DNA of 64,000 bases from Phenylobacterium sp. J426. GTDB lineage: Bacteria > Pseudomonadota > Alphaproteobacteria > Caulobacterales > Caulobacteraceae. This document shows, in pieces, positions 1-8,780 of the stretch. Position 1 is the stretch's first letter; each line of letters opens with the position of its first letter. The notes under the pieces were generated by a model. It had not been told where the DNA came from and did not search any database. It saw nothing but the letters and a program-made list of their open reading frames with translations. The stretch covers positions 372,001-436,000 of the forward strand of contig NZ_JAJOMY010000001.1 of assembly GCF_024699945.1 (NCBI RefSeq), given 5' to 3'. The position numbers and the translations under genes are program-made.

Positions 1-1265
1 TGGGATAGACCAGCAGCGGCGACCCGTTGCCCAGGTCGAAGTCCATCAGCACCGGCTTGCCGCCCTCGATGGAGACGGGAATGGCGTGCAGGCCCGACAC
101 GTTCGTGACGGGCACGGGCACTGGCGCCGGCCGGCGCGCGATAACGGGCCGGGTCGTGGAAGGTGATGGTCTTTCGCTCGAAGTCGAGCTGCACCGTCAG
201 CGCGTTCAGCACCTCCTTGCCGAGGACCACCGGCAGCGGCCGGCCGATCGTCGCACCGATGGCCTTGAGGTCCATCAGGGCGACCGTCAGGCCCTTCAGC
301 TCCACGTCGCCCAGGCGGATGTCGACGCCGCTGACGAGTTCGGCCACGTCGCGCCCGCCGGTGCCCACCGCCGCGACCAGGCCGGACGGCTTGAGGCCGA
401 GGCTCTCGGCGAACGACCTGTCGAGGACGGTGGCCTCGGCGCCGCTGTCCAGCATCACGTCGGTGGCGACGCCGTTGACGGTGGCCGGGATGTTGATGCG
501 CGTGCCGGCGAACAGCTCGAACGCCAGCGGGTCGGTATGGGCGCGGCCCGCCGGGAAGCTGTAGATCCGGCGCGACGCGGGACGGGCGAACGCCCGCGGA
601 TCGGCCTTCGGGTCTATATCGACGTGGGTGAGGACCGTGGTGATGACGATCGGCTCGCCCTCGGTCTGCTGCACCTGGCGGAACGGCATGCGCACGCCTT
701 CGACGGGACGCCAATCCGAGAAGCGGGTCACGGTGACGACCCCCTCCTCCAGCGTCCGGTCGGCGACCAGCGCCCCCGTCGTCGGTTCCAGCAGGAGGTC
801 ATAGCGGCTGTCCGGCGTGAAGGTGACGCGGAGCACCTGAACGCTGCGGCCATCGAAGGTCTCGTCAGGCTCCAGCGTGAGCTCGCCATGCCGGCCGCCG
901 AGGGCGTCGTCGAATGCGGTGAGTCGGCGGCGGGCGGCCTCCTGGGCCACGCCCTCGCCCGCGTCCTCGACCTGACCGCTGAGGGTGACGGTCCAGCCTT
1001 CGTCGCCGACCACCGCGCGGCGGATGTCGGCCGACCCCAGGACGAGGCGCTCGGCGAAGCGCCCAGGCTCGATGCGGCGCTCCAGCGGCCCGTTGAAGCG
1101 CCCGTTGTCGATCACGCCACGCACGTGGAGGCCGGTGGCGTTCTGGAACGCCGGACCGCCGCGCCAGGCGACGTAGCGGGCGACGGCGTCGCCGGCCGGA
1201 TCGGCCGCGGCGGCGACGGGAAGGGCCAGCGCCAGGGCGGCGGCGGCGGCGAGCAGCGACTTCAT
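1..1265 (-). CDS. Retropepsin-like aspartic protease, partial at window edge, one frameshift
   Basis: Secreted protein with an Ala-rich signal peptide (MKSLLAAAAALALALP). Reading leftwards, the middle contains VMLDSGAEATVLD, an aspartyl-protease D-[ST]-G-A motif with the hydrophobic flanks typical of retropepsin-like domains, and the family usually has a second such domain. Near 115-150 the frame must shift by one base: after FHDPARYRAPAGA the protein-like reading continues as VPVTNVSGLHAIPVS and LMDFDLGNGSPLLV, probably the second domain. The start codon overlaps the stop of the upstream TrmB-like gene (ATGA, 1262-1265), so the two are translationally coupled. The C-terminus lies outside the window. 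Confidence 0.75.
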   Translation of the reverse strand, partial: MKSLLAAAAALALALPVAAAADPAGDAVARYVAWRGGPAFQNATGLHVRGVIDNGRFNGPLERRIEPGRFAERLVLGSADIRRAVVGDEGWTVTLSGQVEDAGEGVAQEAARRRLTAFDDALGGRHGELTLEPDETFDGRSVQVLRVTFTPDSRYDLLLEPTTGALVADRTLEEGVVTVTRFSDWRPVEGVRMPFRQVQQTEGEPIVITTVLTHVDIDPKADPRAFARPASRRIYSFPAGRAHTDPLAFELFAGTRINIPATVNGVATDVMLDSGAEATVLDRSFAESLGLKPSGLVAAVGTGGRDVAELVSGVDIRLGDVELKGLTVALMDLKAIGATIGRPLPVVLGKEVLNALTVQLDFERKTITFHDPARYRAPAGASARARHERVGPARHSRLHRGRQAGADGLRPGQRVAAAGLS

Positions 1266-2083
1266 AGCGGCACTCCAGAAGCAGGACCGGTCAGGGCCTC
1301 CAGGCCGGCGGGCCGGGAGCCGAAGAGGGAGGGATCAAAAGGCAGGGTCTGGCCGCAGGCCCGGGCGCCCAGCACGATCTCGGCGGCGAGGCCGCTGTGC
1401 TGCAGGCAGGCGAGGTAGGGGCTGTCGGTCCAGACGCCGTGGCGGCAGTGCTGGGCGTCGTGCGAGAGCAAGGCCGTCAGGTGCTCCTGGGCGTCGCGGA
1501 CGATGGTGATCTGCAGACCGGGCCAGCTCGCCAGCTGCACCTCGGCCGTCGGCTGCCGGACGGTGGCGAGCGGCGTCTCCACCGGCTCGTACACCTGGCC
1601 GACGATGCGGACGCCGCGGGCGTGGGCGCGCTCCAGATCAGGGGCCAGCGTGGTGAAGAGGCTTGGGAAGAGGTCGAACAGCAGCACCTCTTCGGCCGCG
1701 GCGATCATGGCTCCGGCGCGGGCCAGCACCTGGTCGGGCGTGCGGAGGCCGTAGAGCCGCGCCTCGGCGCTGGCGGGTTTCAGCGTCTCGAGTGATGCGA
1801 GCGCAGCCTGGCTGCGCTGGCTGAACCGGGCCTCGAGCGCCGCGACAAGCTCGCGAGGCGGCACCGCGCGCCAGGCGCGGCCGTCGGCGTCATCGACGAA
1901 GACCGCGCCCTTGGCGGCCAGCGTTTCCAGCGCGGCGTAGGTGTTGGCCGAGGCCTTGCCGACCGCCTTGGCCAGCCGATAGCCGGTGGCGGAACCCGCG
2001 CGGATGAGCTCGCAATAGACCCGCGCCTCGATCTCGGTGAAACCGAGGTCCAGCAGCGCGGCGGCAGGCGTCGTAGCAGTCAT
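1262..2083 (-). CDS. TrmB-family transcriptional regulator
   Basis: 273 residues. The N-terminal 70 residues form a winged helix of the TrmB type (LLDLGFTEIEARVYCELIRAG, then a helix with KAVGKASANTYAALETL). The C-terminal half (about 105-250) resembles the phospholipase-D-like effector domain seen in bacterial TrmB relatives. TrmB proteins sense small molecules, often sugars, and act as repressors or activators. Here the gene overlaps the start of the secreted protease by four bases, so the protease is its likeliest target or partner. The ligand cannot be inferred. Confidence 0.8.
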   Translation of the reverse strand: MTATTPAAALLDLGFTEIEARVYCELIRAGSATGYRLAKAVGKASANTYAALETLAAKGAVFVDDADGRAWRAVPPRELVAALEARFSQRSQAALASLETLKPASAEARLYGLRTPDQVLARAGAMIAAAEEVLLFDLFPSLFTTLAPDLERAHARGVRIVGQVYEPVETPLATVRQPTAEVQLASWPGLQITIVRDAQEHLTALLSHDAQHCRHGVWTDSPYLACLQHSGLAAEIVLGARACGQTLPFDPSLFGSRPAGLEALTGPASGVPL

Positions 2084-2192
2084 GACTGCTACTAAGACCG
2101 GCGCAGCCCCGGGGTCCAGTTAAGCTCTGGTAATAGTGGGCGCGGGCGTCCGGACCAGGCCGCGCACGCCCACGCCCCGGCTCGCCGCCGCG

Positions 2193-3320
2193 TCAGTCGG
2201 CGCCGGACTTGCCCTTGGCCTTGGCGGGCGGCGCGGCCGCCTTGGCCTTCGCGGCCTCCTCCTCGGCCTGACGCGCCCCGGAGAGGATGGCCGGCAGGGC
2301 GTAGTTCCCCTCGTGGCAGGCGTATTCGTAGACGATGCCGTCCAGCGGATAGAAGTTGTACTCGCCGCCCCAGGCCGCATCCCACACGTCGGGGTCCTCG
2401 ACGGTGAACTGGTAGTTCAGGCGGGTGTCCGAGACCCGCGTGAAGCGCTCGGTGATCTTGGTGTTCTTCCAGGCCCCGGCCAGCGCCTGGCCCTCCGGCA
2501 GGTTAGTGGTCTCGACCACGAGGGTGTCGCCCTCGTACCAGCCGATCGAGTCGCCCATCCACGGCCGGACGCCATCGGTGCGATGCTTGGAGTTCAGCCG
2601 CACGATCCGGTTGTCGTGGATCAGCTCCACCTGGATCACCACCGCGTCGGGGCTCTGCACGAAGCGGTAGTTGTTGTTGTAGTAGCCGTTCGGCAGCATC
2701 GGCGGGCCGGCGTTGCGGCCGAAGCCCATGATGCAGCGGTCGCCCAGGCCGCGGTACTCGTAGCTGTCGTAGGCGTCACGGAAGCCCATCCCGGCGCTGG
2801 GCGCGCCGGGCTTGCGCGGCGGGAACTGGCCGTTGGGCGTGGTCAGCAGCGAGGTCCGGAACTCGCCGTTGACCTCCATGATGTGGTTGCCCGGGTCGAT
2901 CCAGAAGGTGTTGTAGCCGCCCACGTCGCCGCCGGCGGCGGCGAAGTCGGGACGGATCTTCACAAGATCGGACTGGCCGAACTCGGCCTGCAGCTCCTCG
3001 GTGGTCTTGTTCGGGTCGGTCTGGGCGTCGCTGTCGGCGAGCGCCTTGGCCCAGGCCTTCTCCAGTTGCTCGGCCTCGGCCCGGCTGACGGTGGGCTTGG
3101 GCGAGAGCCGCGGGTTGCGGGTCAGCGGGGTCAGCGTCGCGTTCGACCAGTAGCCCTCGAGATCCGGCGCGCCCCACGACGTGCGCGGCGCCTTCCAGCC
3201 CGGCTGGCGGATGGTCGGATTGACCTGCTGGCCCTTGGCGGCCTGAGCCGACTGGGCGGAGGCCTCGGCGGCGCCGAACAGCGCCAGCACCGAGACCGCG
3301 AGAACGAGCGCCTTGCGCAT
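2193..3320 (-). CDS. Secreted protein of unknown function, paralogue of the gene at 3517
   Basis: 375 residues from the ATG at 3320; an in-frame upstream ATG at 3341 is possible, but MRKALVLAVSVLALFGAAEA is a classical signal peptide. Conserved blocks are APDLEGYWSNATLTPL, DSYEYRGLGDRCI, PWMGDSIGWYEGDTLVVETTN and GIVYEYACHEGNY. The same blocks occur in the divergently oriented gene at 3517, so the pair arose by duplication. The GDTLVVETTN-type motif occurs in a widespread family of periplasmic proteins in Alphaproteobacteria and Acidobacteria with no established activity. The tail is rich in Ala, Lys and Pro. I do not assign a function. Confidence 0.8.
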   Translation of the reverse strand: MRKALVLAVSVLALFGAAEASAQSAQAAKGQQVNPTIRQPGWKAPRTSWGAPDLEGYWSNATLTPLTRNPRLSPKPTVSRAEAEQLEKAWAKALADSDAQTDPNKTTEELQAEFGQSDLVKIRPDFAAAGGDVGGYNTFWIDPGNHIMEVNGEFRTSLLTTPNGQFPPRKPGAPSAGMGFRDAYDSYEYRGLGDRCIMGFGRNAGPPMLPNGYYNNNYRFVQSPDAVVIQVELIHDNRIVRLNSKHRTDGVRPWMGDSIGWYEGDTLVVETTNLPEGQALAGAWKNTKITERFTRVSDTRLNYQFTVEDPDVWDAAWGGEYNFYPLDGIVYEYACHEGNYALPAILSGARQAEEEAAKAKAAAPPAKAKGKSGAD

Positions 3321-3516
3321 CACCAGATTGCCTCCCTCCAAGCGGACGGGCTTTCGCGCCCGCCTTCTCCCCGCAGTGTGCGGTCGTCGGTCCGCCGCAT
3401 GATTTCAGACCTGAAAGCTGGAGTTTGTCACCGACGATCATGGAACTGGCGCTAGCCGTCATGGGCGCGGCCGGCGCGGCGCGGGAAGCTCCAGCGGCGA
3501 ATGAGGGAGCGAAGCC

Positions 3517-4516
3517 ATGCGATGGATGGTTCTCGGCGCGGCGCTGGCCTTCGCGGCGGCGGGCGGCGCGGCGGCCGACGGCTACAAGGCGCCGCGCAAC
3601 CGGCTGGGGCAGCCGGACCTGTCGGGCGTCTGGACGAACACCTCGATCACCTGGCTGCAGCGGCCGCCGGGGGTGAAGGCCCTGGCGATGAGCGACGCCG
3701 AGGCCGAGGCGATGTCCCAACAGTTCCGGCAGATGGTCGACGTGCTGATCCGGCCGACCAGCGACCCGGACGCCCCGGCGCCGGAGGAGACCAAGGCGGT
3801 CGACAACTCCGACTTCCTGGAGATGGACCTGAAGCCGGCCCGGGTGAACGGTCAGTGGCGTTCCTCCTGGATCGTCGAGCCGCAGGACGGCCGCCTGCCC
3901 TTCACCGAAGAAGGCCGCGCGCGGACCCGTGAGCGTGGACGCAGCAAGGGCTACGACAGCTATGAGATGCGGCCGACGGACGAGCGGTGCCTGACCGCGA
4001 TCGGCTCGCCCGAAGGCCCGCCGATGATGAACACCGGCTTCAACGGCCACTATCAGATCCTGCAGACGAAGGATCATGTCGCCATCCTGGTGGAGATGAA
4101 CCACGACGTGCGCATCGTCACCCTGATCGCCGGTCCCGAGGCGAGGCGGCCGAGGACTGATCCGAAGGCGCCGCGGTGGATGGGCGAGAGCGTCGGCTGG
4201 TTCGAGGGGGGACAGCCTGGTGATCGAGACCACCAACCACAATCCGCTGGGCGCCTATGTCGGCAGCATGACCGGCGGCATGACCTACACGCAGACCGCC
4301 GTCGTGCGGGAGCGGCTGACGCGGACCGGGCCGGACGCGATCCTGTACGCCTTCACGGTGGAGGACCCGGCCACCTTCGCGCGCCCGTGGCGAGCCGAGA
4401 TGCCGTGGCGGCCGGCGACGGGCCCGATCTACGAATACGCCTGCCACGAGGGCAACTATTCGCTGACCAACATCCTGGGCGGGGCCCGGGTCGAGGAGGC
4501 CGCCGCGAAGAACTAG
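3517..4516 (+). CDS. Secreted protein of unknown function, paralogue of 2193-3320, frameshifted
   Basis: It begins MRWMVLGAALAFAAAGGAAA (signal peptide) and has QPDLSGVWTNTSITWL, DSYEMRPTDERCLTAIG, RWMGESVGWFEG, then after a frameshift LVIETTNHNPLGAYVG and IYEYACHEGNYSLTNILGGARV. The break is a run of six G at 4206-4211; five G would restore the family motif WFEGDSLVIETTN. This is an apparent one-base insertion in a homopolymer. It is transcribed away from its paralogue, about 200 bases apart, and followed by the hydrolase gene at 4578. Confidence 0.75.
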
Positions 4517-4577
4517 GACTAGCGCCCGGACCGCGCCCGGCGCAGGCTGGCCGGCGCCACGTTTGGGAGGGGACCTG

Positions 4578-5381
4578 ATGAACCTGCGATCGACCCTGTT
4601 CGCCCTCGCCGGCGCGCTGCCCCTGGCGCTAGGCGCGGCCGGGACCGCCAACGCCGCGCCGGCGGTGAAGCTCTACACCATGGATTGCGGCAAGCTCTCC
4701 ATGCCGGATGCCGACATGTTCGCCGACGACGGGGCCTACAAGGGCCGCAAGGTGGACATGGTGGTGCCCTGCTATCTGGTACGGCATCCGAAGGGCGACC
4801 TGGTGTGGGACACCGGCGTACCGGAGAGCCGAGACAAGCTGCTGAGCCAGCTCAAGACCCTGGGGCTGGAGCCGAAAGACATCGAGTACGTCTCGGTCAG
4901 CCACAGCCACTTCGATCACATCGGCAACGCCGGGCTGTTCGCCGGCTCGACCTGGATCGTCGACCCGGACGAACAGGCCTACGCCTTCCGGCCGCAGGCG
5001 CGGGCGAACGCGACGCAGTTCGCGGCCTATTCCGCGCTGGAGGCCGCCAAGACCGTGCTGGTGGAGGGCGAGGGGCCGCACGATGTCTTCGGCGACGGCA
5101 GCGTCCAGGTGATCCCCGCGCCCGGCCACACGCCGGGACACACGGTCCTGCTGGTGAAGCTGCCGAAAAGCGGCCCGGTGCTGCTGACCGGCGACCTGTG
5201 GCATGTGGCCGAGAGCCGCGCCGCCAAGCGGGTGCCGCGATTCAACGTCGACCGGACGAAGACGCTGGAGAGCTACGACAAGATCGAAGCGCTGGCGGCG
5301 AAGGAGAAGGCGCGCGTCGTCCGTGAGCACGTGCCGGAGGACTTCGCTGCGCTCCCCGCCTTCCCGGCTCCGCTGGAGTAG
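4578..5381 (+). CDS. Secreted metallo-beta-lactamase-fold hydrolase, AHL-lactonase-like
   Basis: 267 residues starting at ATG 4578 with RBS GGGAGGGGA just upstream and a signal peptide ending near AGTANAAPA. The zinc-binding motif HSHFDH is at about residues 109-114, and a second zinc ligand lies in GHTPGH near 184. A further Asp comes in LLTGDLWH, and a His in REHVPEDF near the end. This arrangement, together with YLVRHPKGDLVWDTG, matches the N-acyl-homoserine lactonase branch of the superfamily. Substrate is not certain; other lactones or esters are possible. Confidence 0.85.
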   Translation: MNLRSTLFALAGALPLALGAAGTANAAPAVKLYTMDCGKLSMPDADMFADDGAYKGRKVDMVVPCYLVRHPKGDLVWDTGVPESRDKLLSQLKTLGLEPKDIEYVSVSHSHFDHIGNAGLFAGSTWIVDPDEQAYAFRPQARANATQFAAYSALEAAKTVLVEGEGPHDVFGDGSVQVIPAPGHTPGHTVLLVKLPKSGPVLLTGDLWHVAESRAAKRVPRFNVDRTKTLESYDKIEALAAKEKARVVREHVPEDFAALPAFPAPLE

Positions 5382-5384
5382 CGG

Positions 5385-5567
5385 CTAGTTGGACTTGCGG
5401 TCGCCGCGATCGCCCTGACCCTTCTTGGCCACGGTCTTGGCCTTGGTCCGGCGATCGGCGGCCAGCGAGCGGCCGACGTCGGCGCTTTCCTTGAAGCGGC
5501 CCTTCTCGTCGCGCCGCACGTAGCGCTTGTCGGTCCCGGTATCGATGAGTTCGCGATTGGAGGACAT
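5385..5567 (-). CDS. Small highly charged conserved protein
   Basis: 60 residues, rich in Lys, Arg and Asp, with the core RRDEKGRFKESADVGRSLAADRR. It is soluble, without signal peptide or membrane segment. Short proteins with this RRDEKGRFKES core recur in Caulobacterales and Sphingomonadales, with no known role. It runs convergently into the hydrolase gene that ends at 5381. Confidence 0.6.
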   Translation of the reverse strand: MSSNRELIDTGTDKRYVRRDEKGRFKESADVGRSLAADRRTKAKTVAKKGQGDRGDRKSN

Positions 5568-5659
5568 CGGCGGTCTCCTGGGCTGTGATCGCGGAGGGAA
5601 TCCACGACGGCCCAGCCCGGTTCCGCCGACCGACGGGAGCCGGAGCGCGCGGGAGCCAT

Positions 5660-5683
5660 GCGGCCCTCCCGAGGGAGGACCGC
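5660..5683 (-). terminator. Hairpin downstream of the TonB-dependent receptor
   Basis: An 11-base stem with one mismatch and a two-base loop lies 14 bases after the receptor stop codon. There is no T run, as is common for terminators in GC-rich genomes. Confidence 0.5.
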
Positions 5684-5696
5684 ACGCTCTCCACGA

Positions 5697-8066
5697 TCAG
5701 TAGGTCTTGCGCAGCGTGACGCCGTAGGTGCGCGGCGGGTTGGTCTGGAAGCCGTAGCGGGCGCGCAGGCCCCGCTCGCGGTCGATGGACAGCCAGGCCC
5801 GCTCGTCGCCCAGGTTGTTGACGAAGGCGGCGGCTTCCCAGGTCTCGCCCCGCACGCCGAGACGCAGGTTGATGACCTCGTAGCTGGGAAGGTCGAGCGG
5901 GAAGGACAGCGTCGAAACCGTGGTCGCCCCGATATTGGTGAACAGCGGCGCGGAGGCCGGATTGTTCTCCTGGTCGGAGATCTGGGTGTAACGCTTGCCG
6001 ACGTGCTGGAAGGTCAGGTTGGCGAAGGCGTCCAGCGTGCTGGTGACCTCGCGTTGATAACCCACGCTGAACGAGGCCTGGAACTTCGGCACGGTCGGCA
6101 GGCGGTTGCCGTCGCGCAGGCCCTGGATCGGATTGCCCGCCGCATCCTCGACACTCGAGGTCAGCTTGGCGTCATTGTACGAGGCCGAGGCCGCCACATC
6201 GAAGTTCTCGCCGAACCGCCAGGCGATCTCGGCGTCGAAGCCCACCGACTTGGCCTTGGGCACGTTGACGATCACCCGCGACGAGCAGGAGCCGGCGTCG
6301 ATGGTCGCCTGCAGGTTCTCGATGTCGGCATAGAAGCCGGCGACGGTCAGCAGGCCTGCGCCGCCGCCCAGCCGGGCCTTCATGCCCGCCTCGTAGTTCC
6401 ACACCGTCTCGTTGCCGAAGCTGGGTTCGGACAGGGCGTTGAAGGTGGCGAAGTCGGCGGGCGTGCAGAGCGGCCGGTTGAGCGGATCGTTGATGCCGCC
6501 GAGGCGGAAGCCCTTGGAAGCCTGGGCGTTGAATGTGACGTCGTCGTTCACCTCGTAGGCGACGATGACCCGGGGCGCCCAGGCGTCGGCCTTGGTCTTG
6601 CCGGGCACGCCGATGGTCTGCTCGGCGAAGATGCCGTCGAAGGTGAGCTCGCGGGTTTCCTTGTAGTCGCTCCAGCGGAGGCCTGCGGTGACGTCCAGCC
6701 GCTCGGTGACCGAATAGGTGGCCTCGCCGAAGACGGCGAACTGCTTCTGCTTATACGGAACGGTCGAATAGTAGAGGCTGTCGCGCGGCGCTGCCGGCCC
6801 GGCCGTCGGGATGCCGGTCAGCGCCTCGAACCCGATGACCTGCAGGTCCTGCGAGTAGTCGCGGTCGATGTTCGAATAGAAGGCGCCGAGCACCCACTGC
6901 AGCGGCCCCTCGCCGTTCGAGGCCAGGCGGACCTCCTGGCTGAAGGACTTGACGTCGGTGGCGTCGATCAGCGGCGCGTCGAGATTGTAGACTGCGGGGG
7001 CGAGGCCGATGGAGCCGCCGGTGATCGAGCCGGTGAGCGCGGTGGCGTCGCGCACGACCAGGACGTCGCGGTCGGTGAAGGACGAGATCGAGGTGAGCGT
7101 CAGGCCGCCAAGATCGTACTCGATGTTCAGGTCGGCGAGCAGGAAGTCGTCCTCGAACTTCTCCTGCAGCTGGGTGAACTGCTTGAGCCCGCCGAGTTGG
7201 TAGCGCGTGCGGGTGGTCGTGAACTCGTTGGCCAGGATGTTGAAGACGTCGACGCGGTTGAAGCCGTTCACGTCGATCGACTGGTAGAGGACGCGCGGCG
7301 TGATCGCGAGGTTCTCGCCGGCCTCGAAGCGCATGGCGGCGCGGACGCCCCAGCGGTTGCCGCCGTTGACGTCCTCCTGCACCGATCCCCCGGGCTGGAT
7401 GGCGTCGATGAAGCCGGCGTATTCGGTGGCGTAGGCGCTGATCCGCAGGGCCGCGCGATCGCCCATCGGGATGTTGATCATCCCCTTCAGTTCGCCGCCC
7501 AGATCGCCCCCCTGGACCTTGGAGACGGTGGCTTCCAGCGCGCCGTCGTAGCCGTCCGGATCGGGCTGGTTGGTGATGTAGCGCAGCGTGCCGGACAGCG
7601 AGCCCGAACCGAACAGCGTGCCCTGCGGCCCGCGCAGCACTTCCACCCGATTGAGGTCGAAGAGATCGAGGTCCGGGGTGAACAGCGAGAGCGAGATGAC
7701 GCTCTCGTCGAGGTAGACGCCGACCTGCTCCTTCACGCCGGGCTGGTCGCGGACGATCTGGCCCGCGGAGATGCCGCGGATGGCCACCTGGCTCTGGCCC
7801 GGGCCGAGGTTCTGGACCGTGAAGCCGGCGACCGTTCGGGACAGGTCCTCGATGTTGGTGACGCCGCGCTCGCGCATCACCGCTTCGCTCTGGGCCGCCA
7901 CCGAGAAGGGCACGTCGATCAGGGCCTCGTCGCGCTTCCGCGCGGTGACCACCAGTTCCTCCACCTCGGCGGAGCTCGTCTGGGCGGCGGCGACGCCGGG
8001 CGGCACAGCGAGGATGAGGGCGAACAGGCTGGCGCGCGCCGCCAGCCGGGTCTTGCCGGATTGCAT
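5697..8066 (-). CDS. TonB-dependent receptor
   Basis: 789 residues. Signal peptide is followed by a TonB-box/plug start (VEELVVTARKRDEALIDVPFSV), plug motifs (VAIRGISAGQIVRDQPGVKEQ, LRGPQGTLFGSGSLSGTLRYIT) and a C-terminal beta-barrel ending TYGVTLRKTY with terminal aromatic. The plug resembles the large Caulobacterales/sphingomonad family that imports sugars, aromatics or siderophores across the outer membrane. The substrate is not deducible; no transport operon is attached. A hairpin follows the stop codon. Confidence 0.92.
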   Translation of the reverse strand: MQSGKTRLAARASLFALILAVPPGVAAAQTSSAEVEELVVTARKRDEALIDVPFSVAAQSEAVMRERGVTNIEDLSRTVAGFTVQNLGPGQSQVAIRGISAGQIVRDQPGVKEQVGVYLDESVISLSLFTPDLDLFDLNRVEVLRGPQGTLFGSGSLSGTLRYITNQPDPDGYDGALEATVSKVQGGDLGGELKGMINIPMGDRAALRISAYATEYAGFIDAIQPGGSVQEDVNGGNRWGVRAAMRFEAGENLAITPRVLYQSIDVNGFNRVDVFNILANEFTTTRTRYQLGGLKQFTQLQEKFEDDFLLADLNIEYDLGGLTLTSISSFTDRDVLVVRDATALTGSITGGSIGLAPAVYNLDAPLIDATDVKSFSQEVRLASNGEGPLQWVLGAFYSNIDRDYSQDLQVIGFEALTGIPTAGPAAPRDSLYYSTVPYKQKQFAVFGEATYSVTERLDVTAGLRWSDYKETRELTFDGIFAEQTIGVPGKTKADAWAPRVIVAYEVNDDVTFNAQASKGFRLGGINDPLNRPLCTPADFATFNALSEPSFGNETVWNYEAGMKARLGGGAGLLTVAGFYADIENLQATIDAGSCSSRVIVNVPKAKSVGFDAEIAWRFGENFDVAASASYNDAKLTSSVEDAAGNPIQGLRDGNRLPTVPKFQASFSVGYQREVTSTLDAFANLTFQHVGKRYTQISDQENNPASAPLFTNIGATTVSTLSFPLDLPSYEVINLRLGVRGETWEAAAFVNNLGDERAWLSIDRERGLRARYGFQTNPPRTYGVTLRKTY

Positions 8067-8242
8067 GGTCTCGAATTCCTCCCACGGCGCGGCTCACGAA
8101 TGGCCGTGCTTCGTGTGCGGAGGAGTACCGCAGGTGGAATCCGCGCCGCTAGCTCCCCGGAACGGTGAAATGTGAACTGTTGCCGAAAGGCCGCGGCGTC
8201 CGCCTCTGGCCTGCGGGCCCGACGCAGCCCACAACCAACCCC

Positions 8243-8437
8243 ATGAGCGACCAGCCCGTGTCCGACAGGGACGTCTATCTGAAGCTGTCCGCCGTGGCCG
8301 AGGAGCTGCTGCGGCTCGCGGAGGCGGCCGAGAGCTATGTGGGCAACGCCGCGCTGACCAGCGCGGCCAACACGCTTAGCGGGACCGCACGCGTGATCTA
8401 CGAGCACTGCCTCGGCGGCGAGGACGGGATCCACTAG
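8243..8437 (+). CDS. Small hypothetical protein
   Basis: 64 residues from ATG 8243, acidic, mostly helical in appearance (LKLSAVAEELLRLAEAAESYVG). No recognised domain. It stands alone between the TonB-dependent receptor and the amidohydrolase and overlaps the end of an antisense frame. Confidence 0.5.
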   Translation: MSDQPVSDRDVYLKLSAVAEELLRLAEAAESYVGNAALTSAANTLSGTARVIYEHCLGGEDGIH

Positions 8438-8705
8438 GCGTCGCGCCCTCGGCGACCGCGCGCACGAACATGGCCACCAGCAGCGCCAGGGGATAGGGCA
8501 GCCAGGTCGGCGCCACGCCATAGGGATGGCCGAGCGGGACCCGGCGGCGGAGCTGCAGAGCCCGGCGCACCTCGCGGCGCGCCTCGCCGGCCGTCATCGG
8601 CTCGGGGTAGCGGCTGATCAGAGGGTCGCGCGGGAAATGGGTCATGACGGGCGGCACGGGGACGACGGTGATCGCCTGTGCCACATCCCGGCGCCCATCA
8701 GCCAT
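8376..8705 (-). CDS. Possible small protein with one membrane segment
   Basis: About 109 codons read from ATG 8705, with a plausible hydrophobic helix in LPYPLALLVAMFVRAVA and a charged segment before it (EARREVRRALQLRRRV). It overlaps the 3' end of the convergent gene at 8243-8437, and its Arg-rich tail looks like antisense reading, so the true protein may be shorter. No family recognised. Confidence 0.3.
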   Translation of the reverse strand: MADGRRDVAQAITVVPVPPVMTHFPRDPLISRYPEPMTAGEARREVRRALQLRRRVPLGHPYGVAPTWLPYPLALLVAMFVRAVAEGATPSGSRPRRRGSARRSRVRSR

Positions 8706-8780
8706 GCGGCAGGTACCCATTTTGCAGTTAACCGCCCGCGGGGCTGGCGCGGGGCTATGAAGCCTCGCTAGCTTGGCGGC

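Noticed and set aside
4206..4211. Poly-G tract as a phase-variation switch
   Set aside because: Similar one-base breaks occur at many unrelated genes, including core ones, so consensus error is the simpler reading.
5658..8168. 836-codon open frame on the plus strand
   Set aside because: It is antisense to the TonB-dependent receptor, is Arg/Gly/Asp-rich and lacks domains; typical of GC-rich complementary frames.
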